This document shows, piece by piece, positions 42,525-50,414 of a DNA stretch of 64,000 nt (its first letter is position 1; the number at the start of each line of letters is the position of its first letter). Made by a program: the position numbers and the translations under genes. The DNA comes from Lentzea atacamensis (GTDB lineage Bacteria > Actinomycetota > Actinomycetes > Mycobacteriales > Pseudonocardiaceae), in the NCBI RefSeq assembly GCF_003269295.1, contig NZ_QLTT01000001.1, forward strand, positions 1,445,635-1,509,634. The letters are read 5' to 3'. The notes below the pieces were generated by a model that saw nothing but the letters and a program-made list of their open reading frames with translations, was not told where the DNA came from and did no database searches.

Positions 42525-44753
42525 ATGATCCCGTTGATCCTCCCGCTCGACGACTCGGCCGCAGGCCTCGCGACGGCCGGGGGCAAGGGCTCCTCGCTCG
42601 CGAGGCTCGTCCGGGCAGGGCTGCCGGTCCCCGCGGGGTTCTGCCTCACCACCCGCGCCTACCGGGAACGGTCGATGGAGGGCGTGCTGGAGGCGTTCCG
42701 GGAACTCGGCGGGCCGGTGGCGGTGCGGTCGTCGGCGACCGCGGAGGACCTGCCGGGGCTGTCGTTCGCCGGGCAGCACGACACGGTGCTGAACGTGACC
42801 GAGGACAACCTCTTCGACGCGATCCTGCAGTGCTGGGACTCGCTGCGGTCTGACCGCGCCGTCGCCTACCGCGAGCGCAACGGGATCGAGTCCGCCGAGA
42901 TGGCCGTCGTCGTGCAACGGATGGTGCCCGCGGACGTGTCCGGCGTGCTGTTCACGGCGGATCCGGTGACCGGGCGGGCGGAGCCGGTGATCAACGCGGT
43001 GCGCGGGCTCGGTGAGGCGCTGGTCAGCGGCGAGGCGGACACCGAGGAGCTGCTCGACGACGCCCGGAAGCGCGAGCTGATCGCGTTCGGCGAGCGGATC
43101 GAGGCGCTGCACGGGACACCGATGGACGTCGAGTGGGCGTTGGCCGGCGGCGAGTTCCAGATCCTGCAGGCACGGCCCATCACGTCGTTGCGGGTGGAGT
43201 GGAACGACACCCTCGACGGCGACTACCTGTGGTCCAACGGCAACGTCGGCGAAGCGATCCCCGAGGTCATGACGCCGGTGACGTGGTCGCTGGTGAAGGT
43301 GCTGTCGAGCATGACGATCGGGCCGCACCGGATCTCCGGCAACATCGGCGGCCGCTTCTACCTCAACCTCAGCACCTACACCGCGCTCGGCACGGCCATC
43401 GGCAAGGCCGACGAGATGATGCGGTCGGGCGCGGAGACGTTCGGGCGCATCCCGGCCGGGGTGACCGTGCCGCCGCTGCCGATGTCCCGGCTCGCGATCA
43501 TCGGCGCGGTGCTGCGGTCCGCCGGTGAGCCGCTCAAGCAGCAGATCCTCTACCGGACACGGCTGCCCCGGCTCGTCCGCGACAACCCCGCCCGGTGCGC
43601 CGCCGCGCACCAGGCGATCGCGGGGTGCACGACGCCGGCCGCCTTGCTCGACCTGTGGCGTCGCGACCTCGACCAGCTGTTGCGGTTCGTCTGCCCGGTC
43701 CTCGACGCCGGTGCGCGGATGATCTCCGGCGGACCGGCGGCGTTCCGGCGCGAGCTCGGCGAGCTGGTCGGCGAGGAGGACGCGGCGACGTTGCTGACCG
43801 GGTTCCACGACGGCACCGGGCTCGCGAGCGTCGGGCCTCTGGTCGGGCTCGCCCGGTTGCGGTCGGGAGAGATCGACCGGGACGAGTTCGCCCGGACCTG
43901 GGGTCACCGCTGTTCCAGCGAGTTCGAGATCTCCGCGCCGCGTCCGGCAGAGGATCCGGAGTGGATCTCGCGGCAGCTGGAGACGCTGGCGGATCCCGAG
44001 GCGTTGCTGGAGCGTCAGGCTTCCGCGCGTGCGGCCGCGTGGGATCGGCTGGTGGCCGCGTATCCCGCGAAGGCTGCCGGGATCCGCAGGCAGCTCGGCC
44101 GGATCGGGGCGGGCGCGCGGGCACGGGAGCAGGCGCGGTCGGAGATGGTGCGGGCGTTCTGGGTCATGCGGGCGTTCGTCCTGCGAGCCGGCGAGCTGAC
44201 GTCGTCCGGTGACGACCTGTTCTTCCTGCCGATCGACGACGTGCTGCGCGTCCTGGACGGTGAGACGTCGTTGTTGGACCGGGTGCGCGCGCAACGGCAG
44301 GCTTACGAGCGGTATCGCGCGCTGCCGCCGTATCCGGCGGTGATCCGCGGCCGGTTCGATCCGGAGTCGTGGGCGGCCTCACCGAACCGCCGAGCCGACC
44401 TCTACGACGCGAGGACCGACGTGCCGATGCCGTCGGACGTCACGGGTTTCCCGGGCTCGGCGGGTGTGGTCGAGGGTGTCGCCAGGGTGCTGGCCAGGGT
44501 CGAGGACGGTGAATCGTTGCAGCAGGGCGAGATTCTCGTGACCACGGTGACGAACATCGGCTGGACGCCGCTGTTCACCCGTGTCGCGGCGGTCGTGACG
44601 GACGTGGGTGCGCCTCTCTCGCACGCGGCGATCGTGGCGCGGGAGCTGGGGATTCCGGCGGTGGTCGGGTGCGGCAACGCCACGACGAGGATCGCGACCG
44701 GAGATCGGGTCGAGGTCGACGGGGCACGGGGCACCGTGCGGAAGGTGTGCTGA
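42525..44753 (+). CDS. Rifampin phosphotransferase-like (PEP synthase-fold) enzyme
   Basis: This is a 742-residue protein with an N-terminal ATP-grasp domain (GGKGSSLARLVRAGLPVPAGF, VRSSATAEDLPGLSFAGQHDT, LQARPIT), a central helical domain and a C-terminal swivelling His domain (GAPLSHAAIVARELGIPAV). This is the layout of rifampin phosphotransferases, which inactivate rifamycins with ATP, and of PEP synthases; the central domain fits the former better. It is about 120 residues shorter than known RPH enzymes, with a compacted N-terminal domain. The ATG at 42525 has no strong ribosome-binding site. Rifamycin activity is inference. Confidence 0.75.
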   Translation: MIPLILPLDDSAAGLATAGGKGSSLARLVRAGLPVPAGFCLTTRAYRERSMEGVLEAFRELGGPVAVRSSATAEDLPGLSFAGQHDTVLNVTEDNLFDAILQCWDSLRSDRAVAYRERNGIESAEMAVVVQRMVPADVSGVLFTADPVTGRAEPVINAVRGLGEALVSGEADTEELLDDARKRELIAFGERIEALHGTPMDVEWALAGGEFQILQARPITSLRVEWNDTLDGDYLWSNGNVGEAIPEVMTPVTWSLVKVLSSMTIGPHRISGNIGGRFYLNLSTYTALGTAIGKADEMMRSGAETFGRIPAGVTVPPLPMSRLAIIGAVLRSAGEPLKQQILYRTRLPRLVRDNPARCAAAHQAIAGCTTPAALLDLWRRDLDQLLRFVCPVLDAGARMISGGPAAFRRELGELVGEEDAATLLTGFHDGTGLASVGPLVGLARLRSGEIDRDEFARTWGHRCSSEFEISAPRPAEDPEWISRQLETLADPEALLERQASARAAAWDRLVAAYPAKAAGIRRQLGRIGAGARAREQARSEMVRAFWVMRAFVLRAGELTSSGDDLFFLPIDDVLRVLDGETSLLDRVRAQRQAYERYRALPPYPAVIRGRFDPESWAASPNRRADLYDARTDVPMPSDVTGFPGSAGVVEGVARVLARVEDGESLQQGEILVTTVTNIGWTPLFTRVAAVVTDVGAPLSHAAIVARELGIPAVVGCGNATTRIATGDRVEVDGARGTVRKVC

Positions 44754-44755
44754 AC

Positions 44756-44783
44756 CCACCACCCGTCCGCCGCCGGGTGGTGG
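44756..44783. terminator. Bidirectional stem-loop between convergent genes
   Basis: CCACCACCCG and CGGGTGGTGG form a perfect 10-bp stem around an 8-base loop, in the 45-bp gap between the stop of the RPH-like gene and the stop of the convergent HPF-like gene. There is no clear T-run, so it is called from position and stem strength. Confidence 0.6.
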
Positions 44784-44798
44784 TTCGGCACACCGAGG

Positions 44799-45092
44799 TC
44801 AGTTGTGCACGGGCACGCAGCTGTGCATCGAGACGAGCTGACGCCGCATGCGTTCCCGCAGCAGGTCGATCACCTCGGTGACCGTGTCCGCCTCCGCGTA
44901 CGCCTGCACCTCGACCCACTTCAGGTCGAGCCGGGCGTGCGCGTGGATGACGGACTTGTCCGAAGTCAGGTTGACCCAGGCGAAGTCGACCCGGTCGGGC
45001 GCGTACCGGTCGAGCGAACCGATCCGCGCAGACGCGTAGTCCCTGGCCTGCTCGGGAATGGACTCCGCGAGCGAGACCTGGATGTAGTCCAT
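44799..45092 (-). CDS. Short HPF/RaiA-like ribosome hibernation domain protein
   Basis: This is a 97-residue protein resembling the S30AE/RaiA N-terminal domain (ESIPEQARDYASARIGSLDRYAP near the start and TVTEVIDLLRERMRRQL near the end). The ATG at 45092 follows AGGAGG by 9 bases; the TTG within that site is not the start. It lacks the C-terminal dimerisation domain of long-form actinobacterial HPF, so it could act as a stand-alone RaiA-like factor or be a paralogue with another use. Confidence 0.65.
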   Translation of the reverse strand: MDYIQVSLAESIPEQARDYASARIGSLDRYAPDRVDFAWVNLTSDKSVIHAHARLDLKWVEVQAYAEADTVTEVIDLLRERMRRQLVSMHSCVPVHN

Positions 45093-45236
45093 CGACACCT
45101 GCCTCCTCAAGGCAACGCGGCATCGTCGCGTGGCCTGTTCGACGGTACGAAAGCGATCGCAACGCCGAACGGGGCGTTGGTCCCGACAGCGCAGGGTCTT
45201 TCTCCTGGAATGGCGCGGCCGGTGGACCTGGGGATG

Positions 45237-45704
45237 TCACTGGACCAATGCAGAGACCCGCTGGTCGAGCTGTTCTTCGGTGGGGGCGCCGGTGAGCAGT
45301 TCCACCGAGCCGTCACTGCGGACGAACGCGAACGTCGGCTGAGCGGTCACCCCGAACCGCTTCCACACGGAGCCGTCGAGGTCGGCCAGATGCGGGAACC
45401 CGGTCATCCGGTGGTCGGACACGAACTTCTTCATCGCGTCGAGCTGGTCCTCCGCCGCCACGCCGACGAACTGGACCTTGTTGTGGCGCTCGGCGATCTC
45501 GGCGACCTTCTCCGCCTCCGCGTTGCACGACGGGCACCACGGCGTCCAGAACCACAGCACGGCGGGCTGGCCGACGAGCTTGTCACCGCGGAACTCCGCT
45601 CCCTCCAGCGTCCTCGCGGTGAACTGGAACTTCTCCGGGGCGGGCGCCTTCTCCGCGCACCCGGCGAGCAGCAGGACTCCCAGCAGTACTCCGAGGATGC
45701 GCAT
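45237..45704 (-). CDS. TlpA/DsbE-like thioredoxin-fold lipoprotein
   Basis: This is a 155-residue lipoprotein (MRILGVLLGVLLLAGC) with a thioredoxin domain. The active site is FWTPWCPSCNAEAEKVAEIA, i.e. a CPSC redox pair, and the cis-proline loop reads TAQPTFAFV. It resembles mycobacterial DsbE/Mpt53-like extracytoplasmic oxidoreductases that act in protein disulfide exchange. The GGAGGTGAGG ribosome-binding site stands just upstream of the ATG. Confidence 0.85.
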   Translation of the reverse strand: MRILGVLLGVLLLAGCAEKAPAPEKFQFTARTLEGAEFRGDKLVGQPAVLWFWTPWCPSCNAEAEKVAEIAERHNKVQFVGVAAEDQLDAMKKFVSDHRMTGFPHLADLDGSVWKRFGVTAQPTFAFVRSDGSVELLTGAPTEEQLDQRVSALVQ

Positions 45705-45711
45705 GGGCTCC

Positions 45712-45852
45712 TCACCTCCTGTCTGGGCGTACGGCCTTGCGCCTCCTCCGGTTCAGCCACCACGCGCCCCCGATGACCAGGACCACCGCGAACGGCCACG
45801 GGCCCAGCGCCCCGACCCCCGAGGCGGCGGCACACGTCCTGGGTCGCCCCAA
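45712..45852 (-). CDS. Possible small single-span membrane protein
   Basis: A 46-codon frame opens with TTG at 45852, has a hydrophobic stretch (GPWPFAVVLVIGGAWWL) followed by NRRRRK, and ends 7 bases before the TlpA-like start. The pattern of a span plus a positive tail just upstream of a thioredoxin-like gene is suggestive, but the start has no ribosome-binding site and the frame is short. It may instead be a remnant of a larger membrane gene. Confidence 0.3.
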   Translation of the reverse strand: MGRPRTCAAASGVGALGPWPFAVVLVIGGAWWLNRRRRKAVRPDRR

Positions 45853-45937
45853 TTTCGGTGTTGTACAAAGCTGAGCGGTCGTCGCTCACCCGACCGATCT
45901 GTCAGACACACCTTGTGGCTCCCCGATTACGCGCGGT

Positions 45938-45950
45938 ATGGTCTAGACCT
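45938..45950. promoter_or_regulatory. DasR-type (dre) operator upstream of LPMO gene
   Basis: ATGGTCTAGACCT contains the TGGTCTAGACC core of the dre site bound by the GlcNAc-responsive repressor DasR in Streptomyces. The core matches the consensus at 11 consecutive positions. A TATGGT (-10-like) overlaps its left end, so binding would block the promoter of the chitin-active LPMO gene 57 bases downstream. Confidence 0.65.
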
Positions 45951-46006
45951 TCAACCGCCGCCGCGATGTAACGCATGCAAAGCAACATCAAGGCAAAGGA
46001 AGTCAC

Positions 46007-46519
46007 ATGAAGAATCGACCCAGGCTTGCTGCCGCATTGGCAGGTGTTCTGGCTGCACCGTTGGTCCTCGTGGCTCTCCCCACCGGTACGGCGTTCGCGC
46101 ACGGCTACGTGTCGTCGCCGGCCAGCCGCCAGGCGCAGTGCGCGAGTCGCACGATCTCCTGCGGCGCCATCCAGTACGAGCCCCAGTCGGTCGAGGGGCC
46201 GAAGGGCCTCAAGAGCTGCCACGCCAACCTGCAGCAGTTCGCCGAGCTCAGCAACGACAACAAGGGCTGGCGGGTCCACAACGTCGGCTCCACGGTGACG
46301 TTCAACTGGACGTTCACCGCACGGCACCGCACGCGCGACTACGACTACTTCGTCGACGGCAGGAAGGTCGCGAACTTCAGCGGCAACAACCAGCAGCCGC
46401 CCGCGACGGTGTCGCACAAGGTCAACGTGCCGAAGGGCAAGCACAAGGTGCTCGCCGTGTGGAACATCGGCGACACCGCGATGGCGTTCTACTCCTGCAT
46501 CGACGTCAACGTGAGCTGA
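46007..46519 (+). CDS. AA10 lytic polysaccharide monooxygenase (chitin-binding type)
   Basis: This is a 170-residue secreted copper enzyme. The signal peptide ends in TAFA and the mature chain starts HGYVSSPASR, so His32 is the N-terminal copper-brace ligand; the second is His107 in FTARHRTRDYDYF, matching TARH in CBP21. The ending IGDTAMAFYSCIDVNVS also matches CBP21. It is a single-domain form without a carbohydrate-binding module. It oxidatively cleaves chitin or a related polysaccharide outside the cell. Upstream AAAGGAAG and a DasR-type site support expression in the GlcNAc regulon. Confidence 0.93.
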   Translation: MKNRPRLAAALAGVLAAPLVLVALPTGTAFAHGYVSSPASRQAQCASRTISCGAIQYEPQSVEGPKGLKSCHANLQQFAELSNDNKGWRVHNVGSTVTFNWTFTARHRTRDYDYFVDGRKVANFSGNNQQPPATVSHKVNVPKGKHKVLAVWNIGDTAMAFYSCIDVNVS

Positions 46520-46930
46520 TCACCGATCGGTGCGCGAGGTCCCCTTCCGCTCACGCACCACCGCGTCGGCGTCGAACGGCATGAGGTTCAACGGCGGGCC
46601 GGACAACGGTTTCCGCAACGCGTCGAGGATCTTCGCGTTCATCGCCTCGATGATCGCGCGCGCCTCGGTGTCGGTCTCGGCCGCCAGGGCACGGGCCTTG
46701 GCGGTCTCGGCCTCCCTGCGCAGGACCAGGGAAGGGGGCAACCCTGTCGTGCCCTCTTCCTCCCGCACCTTCTTCCTGATCCACCAGTCTTCTTCCAGCG
46801 GCTCACCCGCGCCGGGCAACGGTTTGCCCGCGCTCGGCAGGCCGTCGAACTCACCGCGTTCCTGGGCTTCGCGGATCTGCCTGTCGATCCACGACTCGAA
46901 GTCCATGCCGTGCGGTTTCCGTTGTGTCAT
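46520..46930 (-). CDS. DUF1992 (DnaJ-homologue C28-like) protein
   Basis: This is a 136-residue cytoplasmic protein with the DUF1992 signature (WIDRQIREAQERGEFDGLPSAGKPL, then DWWIRKKVREEEG). The function is unknown. The ATG at 46930 overlaps the stop of the prolyl aminopeptidase gene by 4 bases, so it is the last gene of a four-gene minus-strand group. Its stop directly abuts the stop of the convergent LPMO gene. Confidence 0.83.
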   Translation of the reverse strand: MTQRKPHGMDFESWIDRQIREAQERGEFDGLPSAGKPLPGAGEPLEEDWWIRKKVREEEGTTGLPPSLVLRREAETAKARALAAETDTEARAIIEAMNAKILDALRKPLSGPPLNLMPFDADAVVRERKGTSRTDR

Positions 46931-47847
46931 GGGGAAAACCTCCTGACCGCGGTGTGGACCGCCTCGACGAACGCGGGGCTGCCCTTGTGGCCGGCGTCGT
47001 CCACAAGGGTCAGTTCGGCGTCCGGCCACGCCCGCGCCAGCGCGTACGCGGTGTCCGCCGGGCAGCTCAGGTCGCGCCGGCCGTGGATCAACGCGGCCGG
47101 GATGCCCGCGAGCTTGCCGGCGTCGCGCAGCAGATCGTCGACGAATCCGAGATTCGCGTAGTAGTGCGCGATGATCCGCACCATCGCGATCACGTCGTCA
47201 CCCACGTGGCTGCTGAAGACGTCCGGCTTTCCGTGGTTCTCCAACGACAGCACGGTGTCCTCCCACCGGCACCACTCGGCGGCAGCCTGCTCGCGGACCG
47301 CTCGATCCGGGTCCTCCATGAGGTCCGCGTACGCACGCACGACGTCCGGCGCGTTGCCGACGTGTGCGCTGAACCTCTCCCACGCCTCGGGGAAGAACCG
47401 GGAAACGCCCTTGTACAGCCAATCCAGCTCACGGGCAGACGCGAGGGTGACCGCGATGAGGATCATCTCGGAGACGCGTTCCGGGTGGCGCTGCGCGTAG
47501 GCGACGCCGAGCGTGGTGCCCCACGAGCCGCCGAACACGAGCCACTTCTCGACACCGAGATGCTCGCGGAGCTTCTCCATGTCGGCGATGAGGTGCTCGG
47601 TCGTGTTGACGCTCATGTCCGCGGCCGGGTCGCTCGCGTGCGGCAGGCTCCGGCCGCAGCCGCGCTGGTCGAAGAGCACCAGCCGGTACCGGCCCTCGGC
47701 GAGTGCCTTCCTCGCGTTGACCGAGCAGCCCGCGCCGGGCCCGCCGTGCAGGTACACGGCGGGCTTGCCGTCAGGATCACCCACGACCTCCCAGTAGACC
47801 CGGTTGCCGTCACCGGTGTCGAGAAGGCCGTGGTCCAGAAGCTCCAT
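46927..47847 (-). CDS. pip: Prolyl aminopeptidase (proline iminopeptidase)
   Basis: This is a 306-residue alpha/beta hydrolase that removes N-terminal proline from peptides. The oxyanion motif HGGPGAGC, FDQRGCGRSLPH, the nucleophile elbow GGSWGTTL, the late Asp in HGRRDLSCPADTA and the catalytic His in DDAGHKG are all in place. Length matches the family. It lies 14 bases downstream of the Asp-box protein gene. Confidence 0.88.
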   Translation of the reverse strand: MELLDHGLLDTGDGNRVYWEVVGDPDGKPAVYLHGGPGAGCSVNARKALAEGRYRLVLFDQRGCGRSLPHASDPAADMSVNTTEHLIADMEKLREHLGVEKWLVFGGSWGTTLGVAYAQRHPERVSEMILIAVTLASARELDWLYKGVSRFFPEAWERFSAHVGNAPDVVRAYADLMEDPDRAVREQAAAEWCRWEDTVLSLENHGKPDVFSSHVGDDVIAMVRIIAHYYANLGFVDDLLRDAGKLAGIPAALIHGRRDLSCPADTAYALARAWPDAELTLVDDAGHKGSPAFVEAVHTAVRRFSP

Positions 47848-47861
47848 GATCTTCAGGGTAG

Positions 47862-48866
47862 CTAGATCTTCAGGAGCTTCCAGTTCAGTCCGGCGTCATC
47901 GGTCCGGTACACCTCGGCGAACTCCTGACCAGGACCACCGCGCACGAGGGCGGCGTGCCGCGCGTCGGAGAACGCCAGGTCCTCGAACGGCGGTCCGCCG
48001 AGCGTGAGCAGCGTGTCCCACTTCTCGCCGGGACCGCGGTGGACGAACGACCAGTCGCGCCCGGTCGCGGCCACCAGCGCCGCTTCCGGTGAGATGGCGA
48101 AGCCCGTCGTAATGCCCTCGCGTGGCGGCACGCTGATCGTCCTGAACGGCCCGCCCTCCGACTTGCGCAGCTCCTTGGTCATGTTCCCGAAGCCGGGATC
48201 GAAGCTGCACAACGCGTACCGGTCGGTGCCGACCGTGCCGAGCCGGGTGGCCGACACGTCCGTGCACGGCGCGGGCTCCTCCATCCAGCCCGACGGCGAC
48301 CGGGTCCAGTACCGGTTCTCCTCGCCGACCCGCGCCAGCGACACGTGGCCCGGCGCGATGTCACCGAACGCCCGGCCCTTGACCTCGATTCCCGGCACCG
48401 GCTGCCACGAGCCGAACCACAGCTCGCGGTGGAACAGCCTGCTGGACGTGCCGTCGTAGATCACCGCCAGGAACCCGGAGGCGTCGAACCCCAGGGCTCC
48501 AACGGTTCCCTTGACGCCGGACGGCTCCCAGCGGGTGCCGCCGTTGCTGGTGACGAACAGCTGCTCGCCGTCGGTCACCATGCCGGCGGGGTCGTTCACG
48601 AAGAGCACTCGCAGCCGGTCCGACTCCGGGACCGACAGCGCCGGTGTCTTCACCCGAGTCCACGACGAGCCGCCGTCGAGCGTACGGACGAGCTGCGGGC
48701 ATTTCGCGGTCTGGCACAGGGTGTCGAGGCCCAGCACCCAGCCGCGGTCAGCGGACACCCACGACGTCGACGCGGGGACGACCCCGGTGCCCGCGTGCGC
48801 GACGGAAGCGGTCAGTCCGGTCAGCAACAGTGAAACGACAAGGACAGCAATGCGTTTCCCCCACAT
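47862..48866 (-). CDS. Secreted Asp-box/YCF48-like beta-propeller protein
   Basis: This is a 334-residue protein with a signal peptide (IAVLVVSLLLTGLTASVAHA). Repeats of the type S/T-x-D-x-G-x-x-W are visible (VRTLDGGSSWTRV, VTSNGGTRWEPS, YRTDDAGLNWKLL), typical of BNR/Asp-box propellers. No catalytic residues of sialidases are recognisable. It is probably a cell-surface or secreted binding protein of unknown role, placed 12 bases after the MFS gene in the same orientation. Confidence 0.72.
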   Translation of the reverse strand: MWGKRIAVLVVSLLLTGLTASVAHAGTGVVPASTSWVSADRGWVLGLDTLCQTAKCPQLVRTLDGGSSWTRVKTPALSVPESDRLRVLFVNDPAGMVTDGEQLFVTSNGGTRWEPSGVKGTVGALGFDASGFLAVIYDGTSSRLFHRELWFGSWQPVPGIEVKGRAFGDIAPGHVSLARVGEENRYWTRSPSGWMEEPAPCTDVSATRLGTVGTDRYALCSFDPGFGNMTKELRKSEGGPFRTISVPPREGITTGFAISPEAALVAATGRDWSFVHRGPGEKWDTLLTLGGPPFEDLAFSDARHAALVRGGPGQEFAEVYRTDDAGLNWKLLKI

Positions 48867-48878
48867 CGCCTTCTCCCC

Positions 48879-50111
48879 TCAAGAGGCTGATTCCCACCCA
48901 ACACCTCTTGCGCGTGAAGCGGCAACCACCCATCCCGCCACCAGCACACCCGCGCCACCGCTGAGCACGAACGTCAGCTCGGGACCGACCGCGTCCAGCA
49001 GCAGTCCACCGCCGATGTACGAAATCGCCGCAGCCACACCGATTCCGCCGTAGAAGTTCGCGAACACCCTGCCCGCCCGGTCAGCCGGGGTGAGCTTCTG
49101 GATCAGCGTGCTGTGCGCGATGTCCATCGCCGCGATGCCCAGCCCTCTGACCGCCTGCAGCACGAACGCCGACGCCACACCCCACGCCAGGCCGGTGAAC
49201 AGGTTGCCCGCACTGCTGACGACGAACCCGGTGACCAGCAAGGTGATCATGCTCAACTTCGTGTTCCTGCCCAGCAGCGCGAACCCGGCCAGCAGACCAA
49301 TGCCCACCGCGCCGAGGATGACGCCCGCGGCGCTGTCGGAGGCGTGGAACACGTTCTTGGTCAGCTGCAACACCGCGACGTCGTCGATCGCCGTGCACGC
49401 CACAACCCCGCAGAAGCCGAGGAAGATGATCCTGAGGGGCCGGTTGCCCCAGATCTCCTTCAGACCTTCCTTCGCGTCCATGAAGACCGTGCCGTTGGTC
49501 TCTGCCGGCAGTTTCAGTCTCGGCAGCCTCAGCAACAACAACGCCGACACCCCGAAGCTCACGGCGTCCACGAGCAGCACGCCCCTGGTGTCCATGAACG
49601 TCAGCAGCAGCGCGGCCAGGAGCGGCCCGATCACGTCCGCGCTGTTGGCGCCGAGACCCAGCGCGGCGTTCGCTTCCCCGAGCTGCCGGGGTTCGACAAG
49701 ACTCGGCACCGCCGCCCGCGAGGCCGGGATGAAGATCTGTCCGAGCACCGCCCTGACGCCGACCAGCACGAGCAGGACGGGCAACGGCGGCAGGGTGAAC
49801 GCGATGACCGCCAGCAGCACCCCTTGAGCCGCCTCGCACGCGATCATGACCGTGCGCCGGTCGAACCTGTCGCTGATGACACCCGTGAACGGGCTGAGCA
49901 ACGACGGCGCGAAGTCGCCCACGAGCAGCAGCGCCGCCACCGCGACGGCCTTCCCCAGCACGGACTGCACGTGCAGCATCAGCGTGACGAGGCTGAGCGC
50001 GTCCCCAACGACAGAAACGACCCGCGCGGTGCTGAGCACACGCAACGGGCCGTTGTGTTTGAGGAGGGTCAGCACACGGCCATGATGTCCGCGCCTCGGT
50101 TGCCCCGCCAT
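48879..50111 (-). CDS. MFS transporter (enterobactin-exporter/tetracycline-like family)
   Basis: This is a 410-residue major facilitator with about twelve spans. The loop FTGVISDRFDRRTVM and the MFS_3-like region (GANSADVIGPLLAALLL) suggest a drug or small-molecule exporter. The N-terminus may be 12 residues shorter if the GTG at 50075 is used. It is the first gene of the group leading to DUF1992. The substrate is unknown. Confidence 0.8.
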   Translation of the reverse strand: MAGQPRRGHHGRVLTLLKHNGPLRVLSTARVVSVVGDALSLVTLMLHVQSVLGKAVAVAALLLVGDFAPSLLSPFTGVISDRFDRRTVMIACEAAQGVLLAVIAFTLPPLPVLLVLVGVRAVLGQIFIPASRAAVPSLVEPRQLGEANAALGLGANSADVIGPLLAALLLTFMDTRGVLLVDAVSFGVSALLLLRLPRLKLPAETNGTVFMDAKEGLKEIWGNRPLRIIFLGFCGVVACTAIDDVAVLQLTKNVFHASDSAAGVILGAVGIGLLAGFALLGRNTKLSMITLLVTGFVVSSAGNLFTGLAWGVASAFVLQAVRGLGIAAMDIAHSTLIQKLTPADRAGRVFANFYGGIGVAAAISYIGGGLLLDAVGPELTFVLSGGAGVLVAGWVVAASRARGVGWESAS

Positions 50112-50198
50112 CGAGTTTCAACGACGGGTGGAAGCCCCCGGCGAGACTCGGTTTGAGCCGCGGACGCGGTCACGAGCAGAAGGTGTACCGCGAAAGTT

Positions 50199-50348
50199 TC
50201 AGCTGCCCGGTTTCAGCAGGCCGGACTCGCGGGCGGCGGCCACGACCTGAGTGCGCGACGACAGCCCGAGCTTGGCCATCGCGCGGTTGAGGTGCATCTT
50301 GACGGTGGCTTCCGAGAGTGGCCGGGCGGCCAGGCGTGCCGAGATCAC
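50199..50348 (-). pseudogene. Remnant of a LuxR-type response regulator (HTH only)
   Basis: A 49-residue frame encodes the second half of a LuxR HTH (LSEATVKMHLNRAMAKLGLSSRTQVV then ARESGLL) and stops at 50199. An in-frame TGA lies immediately upstream (50349-50351), and there is no receiver domain before it. The recognition-helix sequence is intact, but the protein is truncated, so a decayed NarL-type regulator is likely. A GTG at 50348 could in theory make a tiny HTH peptide. Confidence 0.6.
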
Positions 50349-50414
50349 TCACACGATTGTCCGGCAGCCCGGTCCGCACGACCGTCCCAACAGGATCGAA
50401 TCACCCGGAGATGG

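Noticed and set aside
47848..47872. Direct repeat CTGAAGATC around the end of the Asp-box gene and the start of pip
   Set aside because: A 9-base repeat in this position is short and partly coding; no regulatory pattern could be assigned.
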